From the NCBI GenBank assembly GCA_024743175.1, contig JANSXA010000002.1, forward strand, positions 124,001-188,000: a stretch of 64,000 nucleotides of DNA, given 5' to 3'. How positions within the stretch are numbered: the first letter of the stretch is position 1; each line of letters starts with the position of its first letter. The notes beneath the pieces were generated by a model. The model was given only the letters and a program-made list of their open reading frames with translations. It did not search any database and was not told where the DNA came from. Origin of the DNA: Pseudomonadaceae bacterium. GTDB lineage: Bacteria; Pseudomonadota; Gammaproteobacteria; Pseudomonadales; Azotimanducaceae. Positions 18,130-27,241 of this stretch are shown here, piece after piece. The position numbers and the translations under genes are program-made.

Positions 18130-19445
18130 CGACTTGTTGTGACGCCCTCGCCTTCTGCCCGAGCATCCAATTCCTGCCGGATCGTGGTTCCCGCCAACAG
18201 AAAGTGAGCACCCGCCCAAAAGTAAGCCAGGGTTGCAATCAGAATGGCGTACTGCAATGAGTCTGCGCCAAAACCGGGGCTCAACAGGTCGCTGAGAACA
18301 CCTACCAGAAAGGGACCCAGGCCAAGTCCGATAATGTTTAGCACAAACAGCAGCATCGCTGAGGCCATAGCCCGCATCGGTGCAGGCGCCAGGTTTTGAA
18401 TCGTGCCAAAGGCAGGTCCCAGCCATAATGAGTTGAGCAGGCTGGGCACCACAAAAATCGCTATCGCCAGGTAAGGGTTGGTAACCAGCATACCCACCGC
18501 GTAAAACGGAAACGCAATAAGCACTCCTGCCGCAGGGAGCCAGGTGTACCAACGACGATCCTTTATCGCCAGGCGATCAGCCAGGGTACCGCCGAGGAAG
18601 GTACCAATTGCACTGGCCACGCCAATAACCAGTCCGAAGTAGGTTGCCGTTTCGGCAATACCCAGTTCATGAATACGAATGAAGTAAGCTGGCAGCCACT
18701 GGCCAAGTCCATAGCCGACAAATGAGGTCAGTGCGCCACCCATGGCTATGTGTATCATTGCTTTACTGCGGCCGAGGGTTCGAAGCGAATCGCGTACCGG
18801 TGGTTGTGCGCTCGGCGCCGCTGAACCGAGGTCTGACATCCCCCGAACGGGTTCGCGGATTGAGAACTTGACAAGCACCGCCAGTGCAAGTCCAGGAATA
18901 CCCGCGACAAAAAAAGCCGTTCGCCAACCGTACAATTCAGCAACCCACCCGCCGATCAGATAACCCAGAATGCTGCCGATGGGTATCCCGAGGGCATAAA
19001 TCGACAGCGCAGACGCCCGCTCATGCGGCGGATAGTAGTCTGCGATAATTGAATGCGCAGGTGGCGAGCACCCGGCTTCTCCGACACCAACACCAATTCG
19101 CGCCGCCAGCATCTGCCAGAAATTCTGCGCGAGCCCGCACACCGCTGTCATGCCACTCCAGATTGTCAGCGCCGCGGTGATGATAGATACGCGGTTTGCG
19201 CGATCAGCCAGACGCGCCAGGGGAATACCGAGCACGGTGTAAAACACAGCAAAGGCCAGGCCGGTCATCAAGCCGATTTGAGTGTCGTTTAACCCAAGAT
19301 CAACTTTAATCGGTTCAGCAAGAATGGTGACTATCTGACGGTCCAGAAAGTTAAAGACATAAACCACAACAAGCACGCCCAGGACATAGGTGCGGTAACG
19401 TGTATCTGCCAGTGTGGAGTTAGCAGTTTCAGCGGTTGTCTGCAT
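18126..19445 (-). CDS. Spinster-like MFS transporter
   Basis: A 439-residue MFS carrier with 12 predicted membrane helices. Features typical of the bacterial spinster-like group are YVFNFLDRQIVTILAEPIK in helix 1 and the following loop, PLARLADRANRV in the loop between helices 2 and 3, and GVGEAGCSPPAHSIIADYYPPHERA in helices 4-5. Members are often next to lipid, steroid or aromatic catabolic genes; the substrate here is not known. It is divergent from the second Baeyer-Villiger-type monooxygenase across about 290 bp, which suggests it may transport that pathway's substrate or product. Confidence 0.9.
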   Translation of the reverse strand: MQTTAETANSTLADTRYRTYVLGVLVVVYVFNFLDRQIVTILAEPIKVDLGLNDTQIGLMTGLAFAVFYTVLGIPLARLADRANRVSIITAALTIWSGMTAVCGLAQNFWQMLAARIGVGVGEAGCSPPAHSIIADYYPPHERASALSIYALGIPIGSILGYLIGGWVAELYGWRTAFFVAGIPGLALAVLVKFSIREPVRGMSDLGSAAPSAQPPVRDSLRTLGRSKAMIHIAMGGALTSFVGYGLGQWLPAYFIRIHELGIAETATYFGLVIGVASAIGTFLGGTLADRLAIKDRRWYTWLPAAGVLIAFPFYAVGMLVTNPYLAIAIFVVPSLLNSLWLGPAFGTIQNLAPAPMRAMASAMLLFVLNIIGLGLGPFLVGVLSDLLSPGFGADSLQYAILIATLAYFWAGAHFLLAGTTIRQELDARAEGEGVTTSR

Positions 19446-19732
19446 CGGAATCGTTCCAGTTCGTTGATAGATAATCTTCTAATTGAAAATTCGATAACGG
19501 AAAGTCTGCCAATACTGCAGACATAGCCTGAACTCCCCGACCGAACCCTAAAATGGCACCAACTTCGCAACCATCTGGTAATCGCAGAACACGCCTACGG
19601 AAAATACGAATGAAGGGCTGACAATACTTTGCCAACTGTGATATTTGTTTAACCTAAATCAACCTCAGTTTGCTGAAACAGGCAGCCTTGGAGGCAGACT
19701 GAAGCAAAATTTCTTTAATAGGGGGGAGAAAG

Positions 19733-21343
19733 ATGCCACAGAAGTTCACGGCGGAATTGGATGTTGTGGTGGTTGGCGCAGGTTTTGCGGGTATGTACCT
19801 GATCCACAAACTGCGTGGACTTGGCTACTCCGTGCGCGCTTTTGATACGGCCAGCGATGTTGGCGGTACCTGGTACTGGAACCGTTACCCTGGCGCCCGC
19901 TGTGATGTGCGCAGCCTGGAGTATTCTTTCTCGTTCGACCCGGAGCTTGAGCAGAGCTGGGAGTGGAGTGAAAAGTTCTCCACCCAGCCGGAAATTCTTC
20001 GATACGCCAACCACATTGCTGACCGGTACAATCTGCGTCCGGATATTCAGTTCAATACACGCATCGAATCACAGATCTGGGATGATGAGCGAGCACGCTG
20101 GACTGTAACCACCAGCAATGGCGATGTTATCGACGCCCAGCATGTCGTGCTTGCCGTGGGCACATTGTCTGCTCCCAAGCTGCCGGAGATACCGGGCATC
20201 GAAACCTTCAAAGGCGAGTGGTACCAGACCCAGAAATTTCCCAAGGAAGGTGTTAACTTTTTCGGCAAACGTGTTGCGGTTATCGGCACAGGCTCTTCCG
20301 CAATACAGTGTATCCCTGAAATTGCCAAGACATGTGAGCAGCTCACGGTCTTTCAACGCACACCAAACTTCTCGTTTCCTGCGGGTAACCGACCTTTGGG
20401 CAGGCAGGAAGTGGATGCCACAAAATCTGATTACGCTGGTGTTCGACAGGAAGCCAGAGAGTCGTTTTTTGGCCAGACCGGGCCTGTAGCAACGCAATCG
20501 GCGCTGGAGGTGAGCGAGGAAGAGCGCACGCGAAAATATCAGGAGGGTTGGAACGACGGCCAGCTCATCAGCATTCTCGGCGCCTATGATGACCTCATCA
20601 CAAACAAAGAAGCCAACGATTCCGTTGCTGACTTTGTCCGCGACAAAATACGTGAAATTGTCAAGGATCCGGTTACAGCGGAGGCCCTTTGCCCTTACAA
20701 CCATCCCGTCGGCACCAAACGCCCCTGTCTTGATACCGGCTACTACAACACATTCAATATGCCGCATGTACGACTTGTTGACCTGCTCAAAAATGAGATC
20801 GTGGAGATCACTGAAACTTCTATCAGAACCACAGCCGAAGAAATCGAATTCGATATCATTATTTATGCCACCGGTTTCGACGCCATGACTGGCTCAATCG
20901 TCAATATTGATACCCATGGGCGTGACGGCGTTTCGCTGAAGGAACAGTGGAAGGATGGTCCAGCAACCTATCTCGGCCTGATGGTTGCCGGTTTCCCGAA
21001 CCTGTTCACAGTCACCGGGCCACAGAGCCCATCGGTGCTATCAAACATGATGGTTTCGATAGAACAGCACGTCGACTGGATCGCAGACTGTATTGACCAC
21101 CTGCGCAAACAGGGCCTTCGAACTATAGAGGCTACGCCTCAGGCTCAAAATGAATGGGTAGCTCATACCAACGAAGTTGCAGCCGAAACTTTATATCCAC
21201 TCGCCAACTCCTGGTACATGGGTGCGAATGTACCTGGCAAGCCCCAGGTATTCCTGCCCTACATCGGCGGCGTTGGACTTTATCGGGAAAAATGCGACGA
21301 GATCGTTGAAGCCGGCTACAAAGGATTTGCGTTATCCAACTGA
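19733..21343 (+). CDS. Baeyer-Villiger-type flavin monooxygenase, variant fingerprint
   Basis: A 536-residue class B flavoprotein monooxygenase. GAGFAGMYL near residue 13 binds FAD, GGTWYWNRYPGARCD follows, and GTGSSAIQC near residue 186 binds NADPH. The family fingerprint FxGxxxHTxxW is present as FKGEWYQTQKFP, so the usual His is Gln and the usual Trp is Phe. The rest, including NMMVSIEQHVDWIADCI and the C-terminal YIGGVGLYREKCDE, looks like cyclohexanone-monooxygenase relatives. A strong ribosome site (GGGGGAG) precedes the ATG. It shares only general family similarity with the other BVMO in this window, so the two are not a recent duplication. It converges on the amidase gene. Confidence 0.92.
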   Translation: MPQKFTAELDVVVVGAGFAGMYLIHKLRGLGYSVRAFDTASDVGGTWYWNRYPGARCDVRSLEYSFSFDPELEQSWEWSEKFSTQPEILRYANHIADRYNLRPDIQFNTRIESQIWDDERARWTVTTSNGDVIDAQHVVLAVGTLSAPKLPEIPGIETFKGEWYQTQKFPKEGVNFFGKRVAVIGTGSSAIQCIPEIAKTCEQLTVFQRTPNFSFPAGNRPLGRQEVDATKSDYAGVRQEARESFFGQTGPVATQSALEVSEEERTRKYQEGWNDGQLISILGAYDDLITNKEANDSVADFVRDKIREIVKDPVTAEALCPYNHPVGTKRPCLDTGYYNTFNMPHVRLVDLLKNEIVEITETSIRTTAEEIEFDIIIYATGFDAMTGSIVNIDTHGRDGVSLKEQWKDGPATYLGLMVAGFPNLFTVTGPQSPSVLSNMMVSIEQHVDWIADCIDHLRKQGLRTIEATPQAQNEWVAHTNEVAAETLYPLANSWYMGANVPGKPQVFLPYIGGVGLYREKCDEIVEAGYKGFALSN

Positions 21344-21350
21344 CAGGCGG

Positions 21351-22829
21351 CTACCCATAACCGGGGGGTGGCACAAAGCCGCCAATTTCCTGTGCCATCA
21401 GACGCGCAAATTCAATTGTTGTCCGGTCGCTGAATTCAGCGCCGATTGCCTGCAGGCCAATGGGTAAACCGCCTTTTGATAGCCCGGTAGGGAAAACTGT
21501 ACTCGGCAGATAACTCAACGTTGCAAGGCCTGCCCAGAATACCTGTTCAAAATATGGGCGCTGCTCTGAATTAATCAGAATTGTTCGAGTACCCAGAGCA
21601 CCCTGGTCCTGTTTGAAAGCCGGTGTTGCTGTGGTTGGACAGATCAGCACATCCCATTGCTTGAAAAAATTCTGCCAGGCCATACGCAACCCTCCGCGAT
21701 GGCCATCAAGTCTCTGATAGTCAAAAAACGTGAGCTTGCTGGCGGCGCCGGAAGTCATGCCATCGAGTATCCCCAGATAAGTTTCGTGAGCAGCTTTAAC
21801 CGCAAAGTCAGGTCTTGCCGTAGCTGAAACCTTTGCACCCAGGCTCGACAGCTGTGTACCGATCAGGTCGACCCGTTCAACAATTTCCTGACTGACCGGC
21901 GCCATCGTATCGTCGGGCCACAGGGCCACTCGCAACCCCTTTAGGGACTGCATTCGCGGCTCTGGTAACTCCAGCCGCCAGCCTGGCGACATCATTCGAT
22001 TAGCGCCGGCAACCACATCAAGAGCCATCGACAGATCATCCGCACTACGCGCCATGGGCCCCACTACCGCCAGATCAGGATGTTGGGGATTTGCAGGTAC
22101 GCCGGGCGGTTGATGCCCGCGAGACGGTACAATGCCAAGGGTCGGTTTATGTCCGTAAACACCACAGAAGTGCGAGGGGTTGCGAATAGATCCACCAATA
22201 TCAGATCCGCTGTCTAATCCGGTTAGGCCAGCAGCAAGCGCGGCTGCCGAACCGCCCGAAGAACCTCCCGGTGTACGGGTCAGATCCCAGGGGTTGTTAG
22301 TGGTCCCATAGATTTCGTTAAAACTCTGAAAATCGCCCAAATTGATGGGTACGTTTGTCTTGCCGAGAAAAAGGGCGCCAGCCGACTTAAATCGCTCTAC
22401 AACAGCTGCATCCGCAGACGCAATGTTCTGCGCAGCCTCAGGCACCCCCCAGGTCGTAGGGAGACCCGCAATATCGTAGGACTCTTTAATTGTCATCGGC
22501 AAACCGTGCAGAGGCCCGGCAATCGTGCCTTTAGCCATTAGACTGTCGGCTTTTCTGGCGGCTACAAGAGCGCGATCAAAATCCCGCACAACAATTGCGT
22601 TCAAGTTCTTGTCGTAGAGTTCGATGCGGGCAATAAAATATCGCGCAAGCTCCTCAGAACCGATCTCTTTATTGCGCAGCTTCGCTGCCAGTTCAACGGC
22701 TGACAGAAAACCGAGTTCGTCTGACGGTGTCGCAGCCAAAGTCGACAACGGCTGGGCCCCTATTGCTGTAGCTGCGGCAAACGCACCACCAGCTTGCAGG
22801 AATTTTCTTCTTGTTGCTTTTTGATCCAT
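21351..22829 (-). CDS. Amidase, Tat-exported
   Basis: A 492-residue amidase-signature hydrolase that would cleave amides or related acyl compounds in the periplasm. The start at 22829 is preferred over an upstream Met because AGGAGGGG lies about 8 bp before it and because the protein then opens with a twin-arginine signal (RRKFLQAGG). The Ser-cisSer-Lys triad is visible: Lys in MTIKESYD, Ser in GGSSGGSAAAL, and Ser in GSDIGGSIRNP. It converges on the monooxygenase gene with 7 bp between stops. Substrate cannot be predicted; an ester- or amide-cleaving role after the oxygenase is only a guess. Confidence 0.93.
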   Translation of the reverse strand: MDQKATRRKFLQAGGAFAAATAIGAQPLSTLAATPSDELGFLSAVELAAKLRNKEIGSEELARYFIARIELYDKNLNAIVVRDFDRALVAARKADSLMAKGTIAGPLHGLPMTIKESYDIAGLPTTWGVPEAAQNIASADAAVVERFKSAGALFLGKTNVPINLGDFQSFNEIYGTTNNPWDLTRTPGGSSGGSAAALAAGLTGLDSGSDIGGSIRNPSHFCGVYGHKPTLGIVPSRGHQPPGVPANPQHPDLAVVGPMARSADDLSMALDVVAGANRMMSPGWRLELPEPRMQSLKGLRVALWPDDTMAPVSQEIVERVDLIGTQLSSLGAKVSATARPDFAVKAAHETYLGILDGMTSGAASKLTFFDYQRLDGHRGGLRMAWQNFFKQWDVLICPTTATPAFKQDQGALGTRTILINSEQRPYFEQVFWAGLATLSYLPSTVFPTGLSKGGLPIGLQAIGAEFSDRTTIEFARLMAQEIGGFVPPPGYG

Positions 22830-22948
22830 GGCCTCCCCTCCTTGTGATCTAACAAACTGTAACAGCTGGGACGCTGTGCCTGGGTAGACAGTTAACCGCA
22901 TTCTTCAAGATCTTGCCATATTCCAGGACTCCTCGACATCGAAGTGTC

Positions 22949-23338
22949 CTAACCCTGCTCTCCACCCACATAGAGCCACCCCGTCTGCGCACGTCGAAAG
23001 CTGCTGATTTCATGCAAACGATGGCCCCGACCATCAATTTTGAAACGCGCAACAAATTCAACCAGGCCGTGTGCACAAGTCGCTGAACCAGCTTCGACAC
23101 GCCGTATCTTCAACCCCAGCCAACGTTGTCGGTCGTCTAAACGCAGTTCTGCTGGGCGCGTTTCCGGTGCCCAGGTTTCGAGCAGATATTTTGTGTTACC
23201 GGTCGCAAATGCACTGTAACGCGACCTCATCAGCGCCTGCGCCGTTTCTGCCCGGCGCTTTCCTTCTAAAAGCGGGCCACAACAGGACGCCATCAATTCA
23301 CCGCTGTCGCACAAACATTTCTCCTTGGACATTGTCAT
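22949..23338 (-). CDS. YchJ family SEC-C motif protein
   Basis: A 129-residue UPF0225/YchJ-type protein. The N-terminal Cys cluster CLCDSG..CCGPLL is the zinc-binding SEC-C motif, followed by ALMRSRYSAF, ETWAPETRP and the C-terminal FVARF..HEISSFRR, which match the family well. The biochemical function of the family is not firmly established. The gene lies upstream of the amidase on the same strand but is separated from it by about 120 bp with its own strong ribosome site, so cotranscription is possible but not required. Confidence 0.92.
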   Translation of the reverse strand: MTMSKEKCLCDSGELMASCCGPLLEGKRRAETAQALMRSRYSAFATGNTKYLLETWAPETRPAELRLDDRQRWLGLKIRRVEAGSATCAHGLVEFVARFKIDGRGHRLHEISSFRRAQTGWLYVGGEQG

Positions 23339-23454
23339 TGCGTTACTCTGGAACCCGGTTGACCAGATCTTATCAGTAAGCCAGGTGCATGTTGGAAACC
23401 GGTGAAGATCCCTGCCCCGAAGCCAGGAATGTTGCGTGTTAAAAAGGAGAGATC

Positions 23455-24327
23455 ATGAAAGTTGGACTAGCATTTGCCAGTAGTATCGCCCAGGACCATA
23501 AGCGTTCCATGGAACTCTGCCGCAGGGCAGAAGCCGCCGGATTCGAGTCCCTCTGGGGCGGCGAGCATGTCATCATGCCAGATGCCATTGTGTCTAAATA
23601 TCCGTATACACCAGATGGAAAAATTCCGGCTGAGCCGGAAACCCCTATTCCGGATCCGCTCATCTGGCTTGCTTTTGCAGCTGCAGCCGCACCTACCATG
23701 CGCCTCGGCACCTGCATCTTAATTGTTCCCCAGCGAAATCCACTTATTCTGGCCAAAGAGCTGGCGACACTGGACCAACTGTCCGGGGGAAGAGTGGAAC
23801 TGGGGCTCGGCGTAGGCTGGATGCAGGAAGAATTTGATGCGTTAGGTATACCGTGGGAGCGACGCGGCGCACGCAACGACGAGTACATTGAAGCCATGCG
23901 CGCACTTTGGGCTGGCCCGCATGCGGAATATCACGGCGATTTTGTCAATTTTGAACCCGCAACCTGCAGCCCCAGACCCGTAAACGGTGACATCCCGGTC
24001 ATCGTTGGTGGTGATTCTGAAGCAGCAGTACGCCGCGCCGCGCGTATTGCTGACGGCTACTTCCCCGGCGAAGGTGATGCCGATCGACTGGCTGGATTAA
24101 TTACGCGGGTAAAGCAGGCAACAGAAGATGCTGGTCGCAACCCAGCTAAACTTGAGATAAACGCCATGTTTGGTACTCAGTTTGCTGACCCTGAAGCAGG
24201 GGTAGAGCAAATGGACAGCCTGGGCGTTGACAGAATTATGGTCCCTGCGTTTTTCTTTGCCGGTGACGGTGGATTGGACCGCATGGAAAAGTTTGCAGAA
24301 ACCGTTATGCCACTGACCCGGAGTTGA
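23455..24327 (+). CDS. LLM class flavin-dependent oxidoreductase (F420-type)
   Basis: A 290-residue luciferase-like TIM-barrel oxidoreductase. Features include the start KVGLAFASS, RRAEAAGFESLWGGEHV, a mid-barrel ELATLDQLSGGRVELGLGVGW, the insertion after it (EEFDALGIPWERRGARNDEYIEAMRALW), and PVIVGGDSEAAVRRAARIADGYFP near residue 180. It resembles the group annotated as F420-dependent, though gammaproteobacteria commonly use FMN, so the cofactor is open. AAGGAG lies 7 bp before the ATG. It converges on the D-aminoacylase-type gene with 11 bp between stops. Confidence 0.9.
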   Translation: MKVGLAFASSIAQDHKRSMELCRRAEAAGFESLWGGEHVIMPDAIVSKYPYTPDGKIPAEPETPIPDPLIWLAFAAAAAPTMRLGTCILIVPQRNPLILAKELATLDQLSGGRVELGLGVGWMQEEFDALGIPWERRGARNDEYIEAMRALWAGPHAEYHGDFVNFEPATCSPRPVNGDIPVIVGGDSEAAVRRAARIADGYFPGEGDADRLAGLITRVKQATEDAGRNPAKLEINAMFGTQFADPEAGVEQMDSLGVDRIMVPAFFFAGDGGLDRMEKFAETVMPLTRS

Positions 24328-24338
24328 AGCCCACTTCA

Positions 24339-26039
24339 CTAGCCACGGACAAATTCCCGGATCACGCTGCCTGGTCGCACACCCGTGTGATCGCCGTTTT
24401 CGATAATGACCTGACCGCCAACAAGAGTTGCATCATAACCTCTGGCTTTGACAACAAACCGCCCACCGCCGTGCGGAAAGTCGTTGACGTATTCCGGGTG
24501 GCAGGTGCTCAGGTTGTCATAATCGATAACATTGATATCAGCATGCCACCCTTCTTTGAGCTGACCGCGTTCTTTTAAGCCAATGATCTCCGCAGACTTA
24601 CCCGTAATTCTGTAAATGGCCTCGGGTAGCGTATAAACGCCCTGCTTGCGTGTCAGCTCACTCAACAAAACCGTCGGCGAATCTGTGTCGGTAAAGAAAC
24701 CAACGTGCGCGCCTGCATCGCCCAGCATCGGTACCACATTGGGCAGTTGCATGTATTTCCACTGGTTTTCGAGGTTCCCGCCGAACATCCAGAAATTAAA
24801 AAACTCTCTGCCTTCTGAGGCGAGCAGACGTTCAACATAAACTTCCACCGGATCTTTACCAGCAGCTTCTGCGAGCTGCTTCAGGCTTGCCTCGCGTGCA
24901 AAGTCGAGATCTGGCGTTTCACCATTGCCAAACGGATGCAGCATATGCGCCAACCCATCCATATCACCCGCTTCGATACCCTCGGCAATCAGCCTGGCAC
25001 GCTGAATATCGTCGCGCAGCACATCCACTCGATCAGCAATTGTGGGTAGTGCCATGAGTTCTTTCCAAGCACTGGACTTTTTGGTAAACGGCGATAGCTG
25101 GGCCAAGCCAAAAAAAGCACCACTGGGACGCGTGTGACAGATGCTGGCTAAGCGTCTGCCACCTTCATTGTGCTGTTCGAGGAACTCACCCCAGCGTGAC
25201 ACACCACCATCGCCCTGAGCACCCGTGCCACCAGAGAACAGAACCTGACAACCCAGTTCTGTGCCGTCGCGGAACATCTGTAGTTCAGTTTCATAGCGTG
25301 TCTGCATGTCGTTTGCAGATTGAAAAAGAGCGCCAGTACCGCCGCCGGCAATTACCGCCTCCTGAATAGCTTTCGTTTCGCGCAGGTCTGCCCAGGTTCC
25401 CGGCGTGCAGCGACCGTCCGGAACTGTATGCAGGAGGAAGCGTGAAGTTGAGAATCCAACCGCACCTTCTTCAACTGACTGCTTAACCATTTGAGCGATG
25501 TGTTCAAGCTCTTTATCAGAAGGCTGAGCACCCTCGTCCATGCTGCGATCACCCATCGCTTCATAACGTATCGCTGAATGACCTGCCAGACCAACCACAT
25601 TCAAAGCCGGTCGTAAGGCCTGCACGGAATCCAGATACTCACCGTAGCTGGTCCAGTCCCAGGGGAGCCCGTCCATGATCGCATCCGCGGCAATGTCTTC
25701 CACAGATTCCATCAGCTCCGCTAAGTAGCGTCTGTTTTTGGGGCTGCAAGGCGCAAAAGTGACACCACAATTACCAATCATCGCGGTGGTAACACCATGA
25801 TAAGAACTGGAACTCATAAGCGGATCCCAACCTACCTGGGCATCCAGGTGTGTATGCAGATCAACAAATCCAGGGGTGACCACTTTACCAGTGGCATCAA
25901 TGGTTCGCGCAGCGCTCGCGCCACTTAAGTCGCCTATCCGCGCAATGCGCCCGTTAGAAACTGCAATATCTGCCTGAACCGCATCTGCACCGCTGCCATC
26001 AACAACAGTGCCGCCAGAAACAATCAAATCGTATTCCAC
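24339..26039 (-). CDS. N-acyl-D-amino-acid deacylase family amidohydrolase
   Basis: A 566-residue amidohydrolase-superfamily enzyme with the D-aminoacylase layout. The N-terminal beta domain contains SGGTVVDGSGADAVQADIAV, followed by metal site HTHLDAQ near residue 61-67 and GNCGVTFAPC, whose Cys is a zinc ligand in characterised D-aminoacylases. The C-terminal part ends with INVIDYDNL and FVVKARGYDATLVGG..ENGDHTG, typical of the family. It would deacylate N-acyl-D-amino acids, but many family members act on other amides. It is divergent from the DUF3081-like gene across 185 bp that hold a perfect 18-bp palindrome. Confidence 0.92.
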   Translation of the reverse strand: MEYDLIVSGGTVVDGSGADAVQADIAVSNGRIARIGDLSGASAARTIDATGKVVTPGFVDLHTHLDAQVGWDPLMSSSSYHGVTTAMIGNCGVTFAPCSPKNRRYLAELMESVEDIAADAIMDGLPWDWTSYGEYLDSVQALRPALNVVGLAGHSAIRYEAMGDRSMDEGAQPSDKELEHIAQMVKQSVEEGAVGFSTSRFLLHTVPDGRCTPGTWADLRETKAIQEAVIAGGGTGALFQSANDMQTRYETELQMFRDGTELGCQVLFSGGTGAQGDGGVSRWGEFLEQHNEGGRRLASICHTRPSGAFFGLAQLSPFTKKSSAWKELMALPTIADRVDVLRDDIQRARLIAEGIEAGDMDGLAHMLHPFGNGETPDLDFAREASLKQLAEAAGKDPVEVYVERLLASEGREFFNFWMFGGNLENQWKYMQLPNVVPMLGDAGAHVGFFTDTDSPTVLLSELTRKQGVYTLPEAIYRITGKSAEIIGLKERGQLKEGWHADINVIDYDNLSTCHPEYVNDFPHGGGRFVVKARGYDATLVGGQVIIENGDHTGVRPGSVIREFVRG

Positions 26040-26143
26040 TGCCTTCTCCCCTGCCTGAATAATTCATCTTGAATGATTTGTATCTCGATAACCTTCTTCA
26101 GGTCAAGTTTGGTCGGCCCACGATACTTTGACGGGCATTTCAC

Positions 26144-26161
26144 AAGGCTATCGATAGCCTT
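26144..26161. promoter_or_regulatory. Perfect 18-bp palindrome
   Basis: AAGGCTATCGATAGCCTT is a perfect self-complementary 18-mer in the gap between the divergent deacylase and the DUF3081-like/ubiG genes. It could be an operator for a dimeric regulator. As a hairpin it would have no real loop, so a DNA-level role is more likely than a terminator. Confidence 0.45.
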
Positions 26162-26224
26162 CTTCCTGGCTGGTTATTTTCGTCAGCAGGAAGATTTAAA
26201 CGCCTGATCAGAGCAACTCACTCA

Positions 26225-26497
26225 ATGAAACCAGAAGACCGTAAAGTAGACATCGCCCTGGCACTTCGCGCCTATCAGACCGTGCTGGACAACGGTGAGC
26301 GTGAGGAGGAAGGCTTTGTTTACAAGGGTCTCAAAGCAAGTACGGACTTCGACGGCTACACGGTTACTCTGAGCGATGGAACCATCAATCTGCGAATCTA
26401 TTTCCACAATCGGTTTGCTATTGAACCCAACAACGGCCGAGCGGTTGACCGCTTCCTTGCACTACTGCATCGCGTGGCAGACGCAGACAACGCGTGA
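26225..26497 (+). CDS. Small conserved protein, DUF3081-like
   Basis: A 90-residue soluble protein. The central pattern GFVYKGLKASTDFDGYTVTL..GTINLRIYFHNRF looks like the small DUF3081 family of marine gammaproteobacteria, in which a D-G-Y-x-V segment is followed by a beta strand and FHN. The recognition is from memory and moderately sure. It is 12 bp upstream of ubiG on the same strand and probably shares its transcript. No function is known to me; no membrane segment or signal peptide is present. Confidence 0.65.
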   Translation: MKPEDRKVDIALALRAYQTVLDNGEREEEGFVYKGLKASTDFDGYTVTLSDGTINLRIYFHNRFAIEPNNGRAVDRFLALLHRVADADNA

Positions 26498-26509
26498 TTC
26501 GTCACAATT

Positions 26510-27241
26510 ATGACTAAAACCGTCAACGCTTCAGAAATACAAAGATTCGAGCTGTTAGCCGAAACCTGGTGGCAGGAAGACGGCCCTATGTGGCCGCTGC
26601 ACAAGCTCAACGATCTGCGCGCACCTTACGTTATCAAACAGATCTGTACCCACCTCGCAATTGAGCTAACAGGGCCACAGCCCCTCGCAGGACTTTCGGT
26701 TCTGGATATCGGTTGCGGCGCTGGGCTGCTTTCTGAAGCCATGGCGAAGCGTGGTGCAGAGGTTACCGCCATAGACCCTGCCGAGCGCAACATCGCTATT
26801 GCACAGACTCACGCAAAGAGTCGGGGATTAGCCATCGACTACAGGGTGGGTAGTGTTGATGCGCTGCATTCCTTCGAACAGTTTGATGTTGTCCTTAACA
26901 TGGAGGTGGTCGAACACGTCGATAATTTGCCAGGTTTCCTCGCCAGCTGCTGCGCCCATACCCGCCCCGGAGGTCTGCAGTTCATTGCCACCATCAATCG
27001 CACGTTCATATCCTGGGCAGTCGCAATCATTGGCGCTGAGTACATTCTGCGCTGGTTACCGAAAGGTACACATCAATGGCGTAAGTTTGTCAGACCCGCG
27101 GAAATCAGCGCTCTGCTTGAGCAGCACAGGCATACAACCCTGGTGCAAACGGGCGTATCTATAAACCCACTGACCAGACATTATCGCCTGGCTGATTATC
27201 TGGGCGTGAACTATATGCTGGCAGCCAGACGTGAAAGCTGA
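26510..27241 (+). CDS. ubiG: Ubiquinone biosynthesis O-methyltransferase
   Basis: UbiG performs both O-methylations of ubiquinone synthesis using S-adenosylmethionine. The 243-residue protein opens with FELLAETWWQEDGPMWPLHKLNDLR, split here as two family marks (residues about 12-24 and 25-36), then the SAM motif VLDIGCGAGLLSEAMA near residue 65, and NMEVVEHVDNLPGFL and IATINRTFISW, all diagnostic of UbiG. It overlaps coq7 by 11 bp, so the two ubiquinone genes are coupled. The DUF3081-like gene precedes it by 12 bp. Confidence 0.96.
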   Translation: MTKTVNASEIQRFELLAETWWQEDGPMWPLHKLNDLRAPYVIKQICTHLAIELTGPQPLAGLSVLDIGCGAGLLSEAMAKRGAEVTAIDPAERNIAIAQTHAKSRGLAIDYRVGSVDALHSFEQFDVVLNMEVVEHVDNLPGFLASCCAHTRPGGLQFIATINRTFISWAVAIIGAEYILRWLPKGTHQWRKFVRPAEISALLEQHRHTTLVQTGVSINPLTRHYRLADYLGVNYMLAARRES

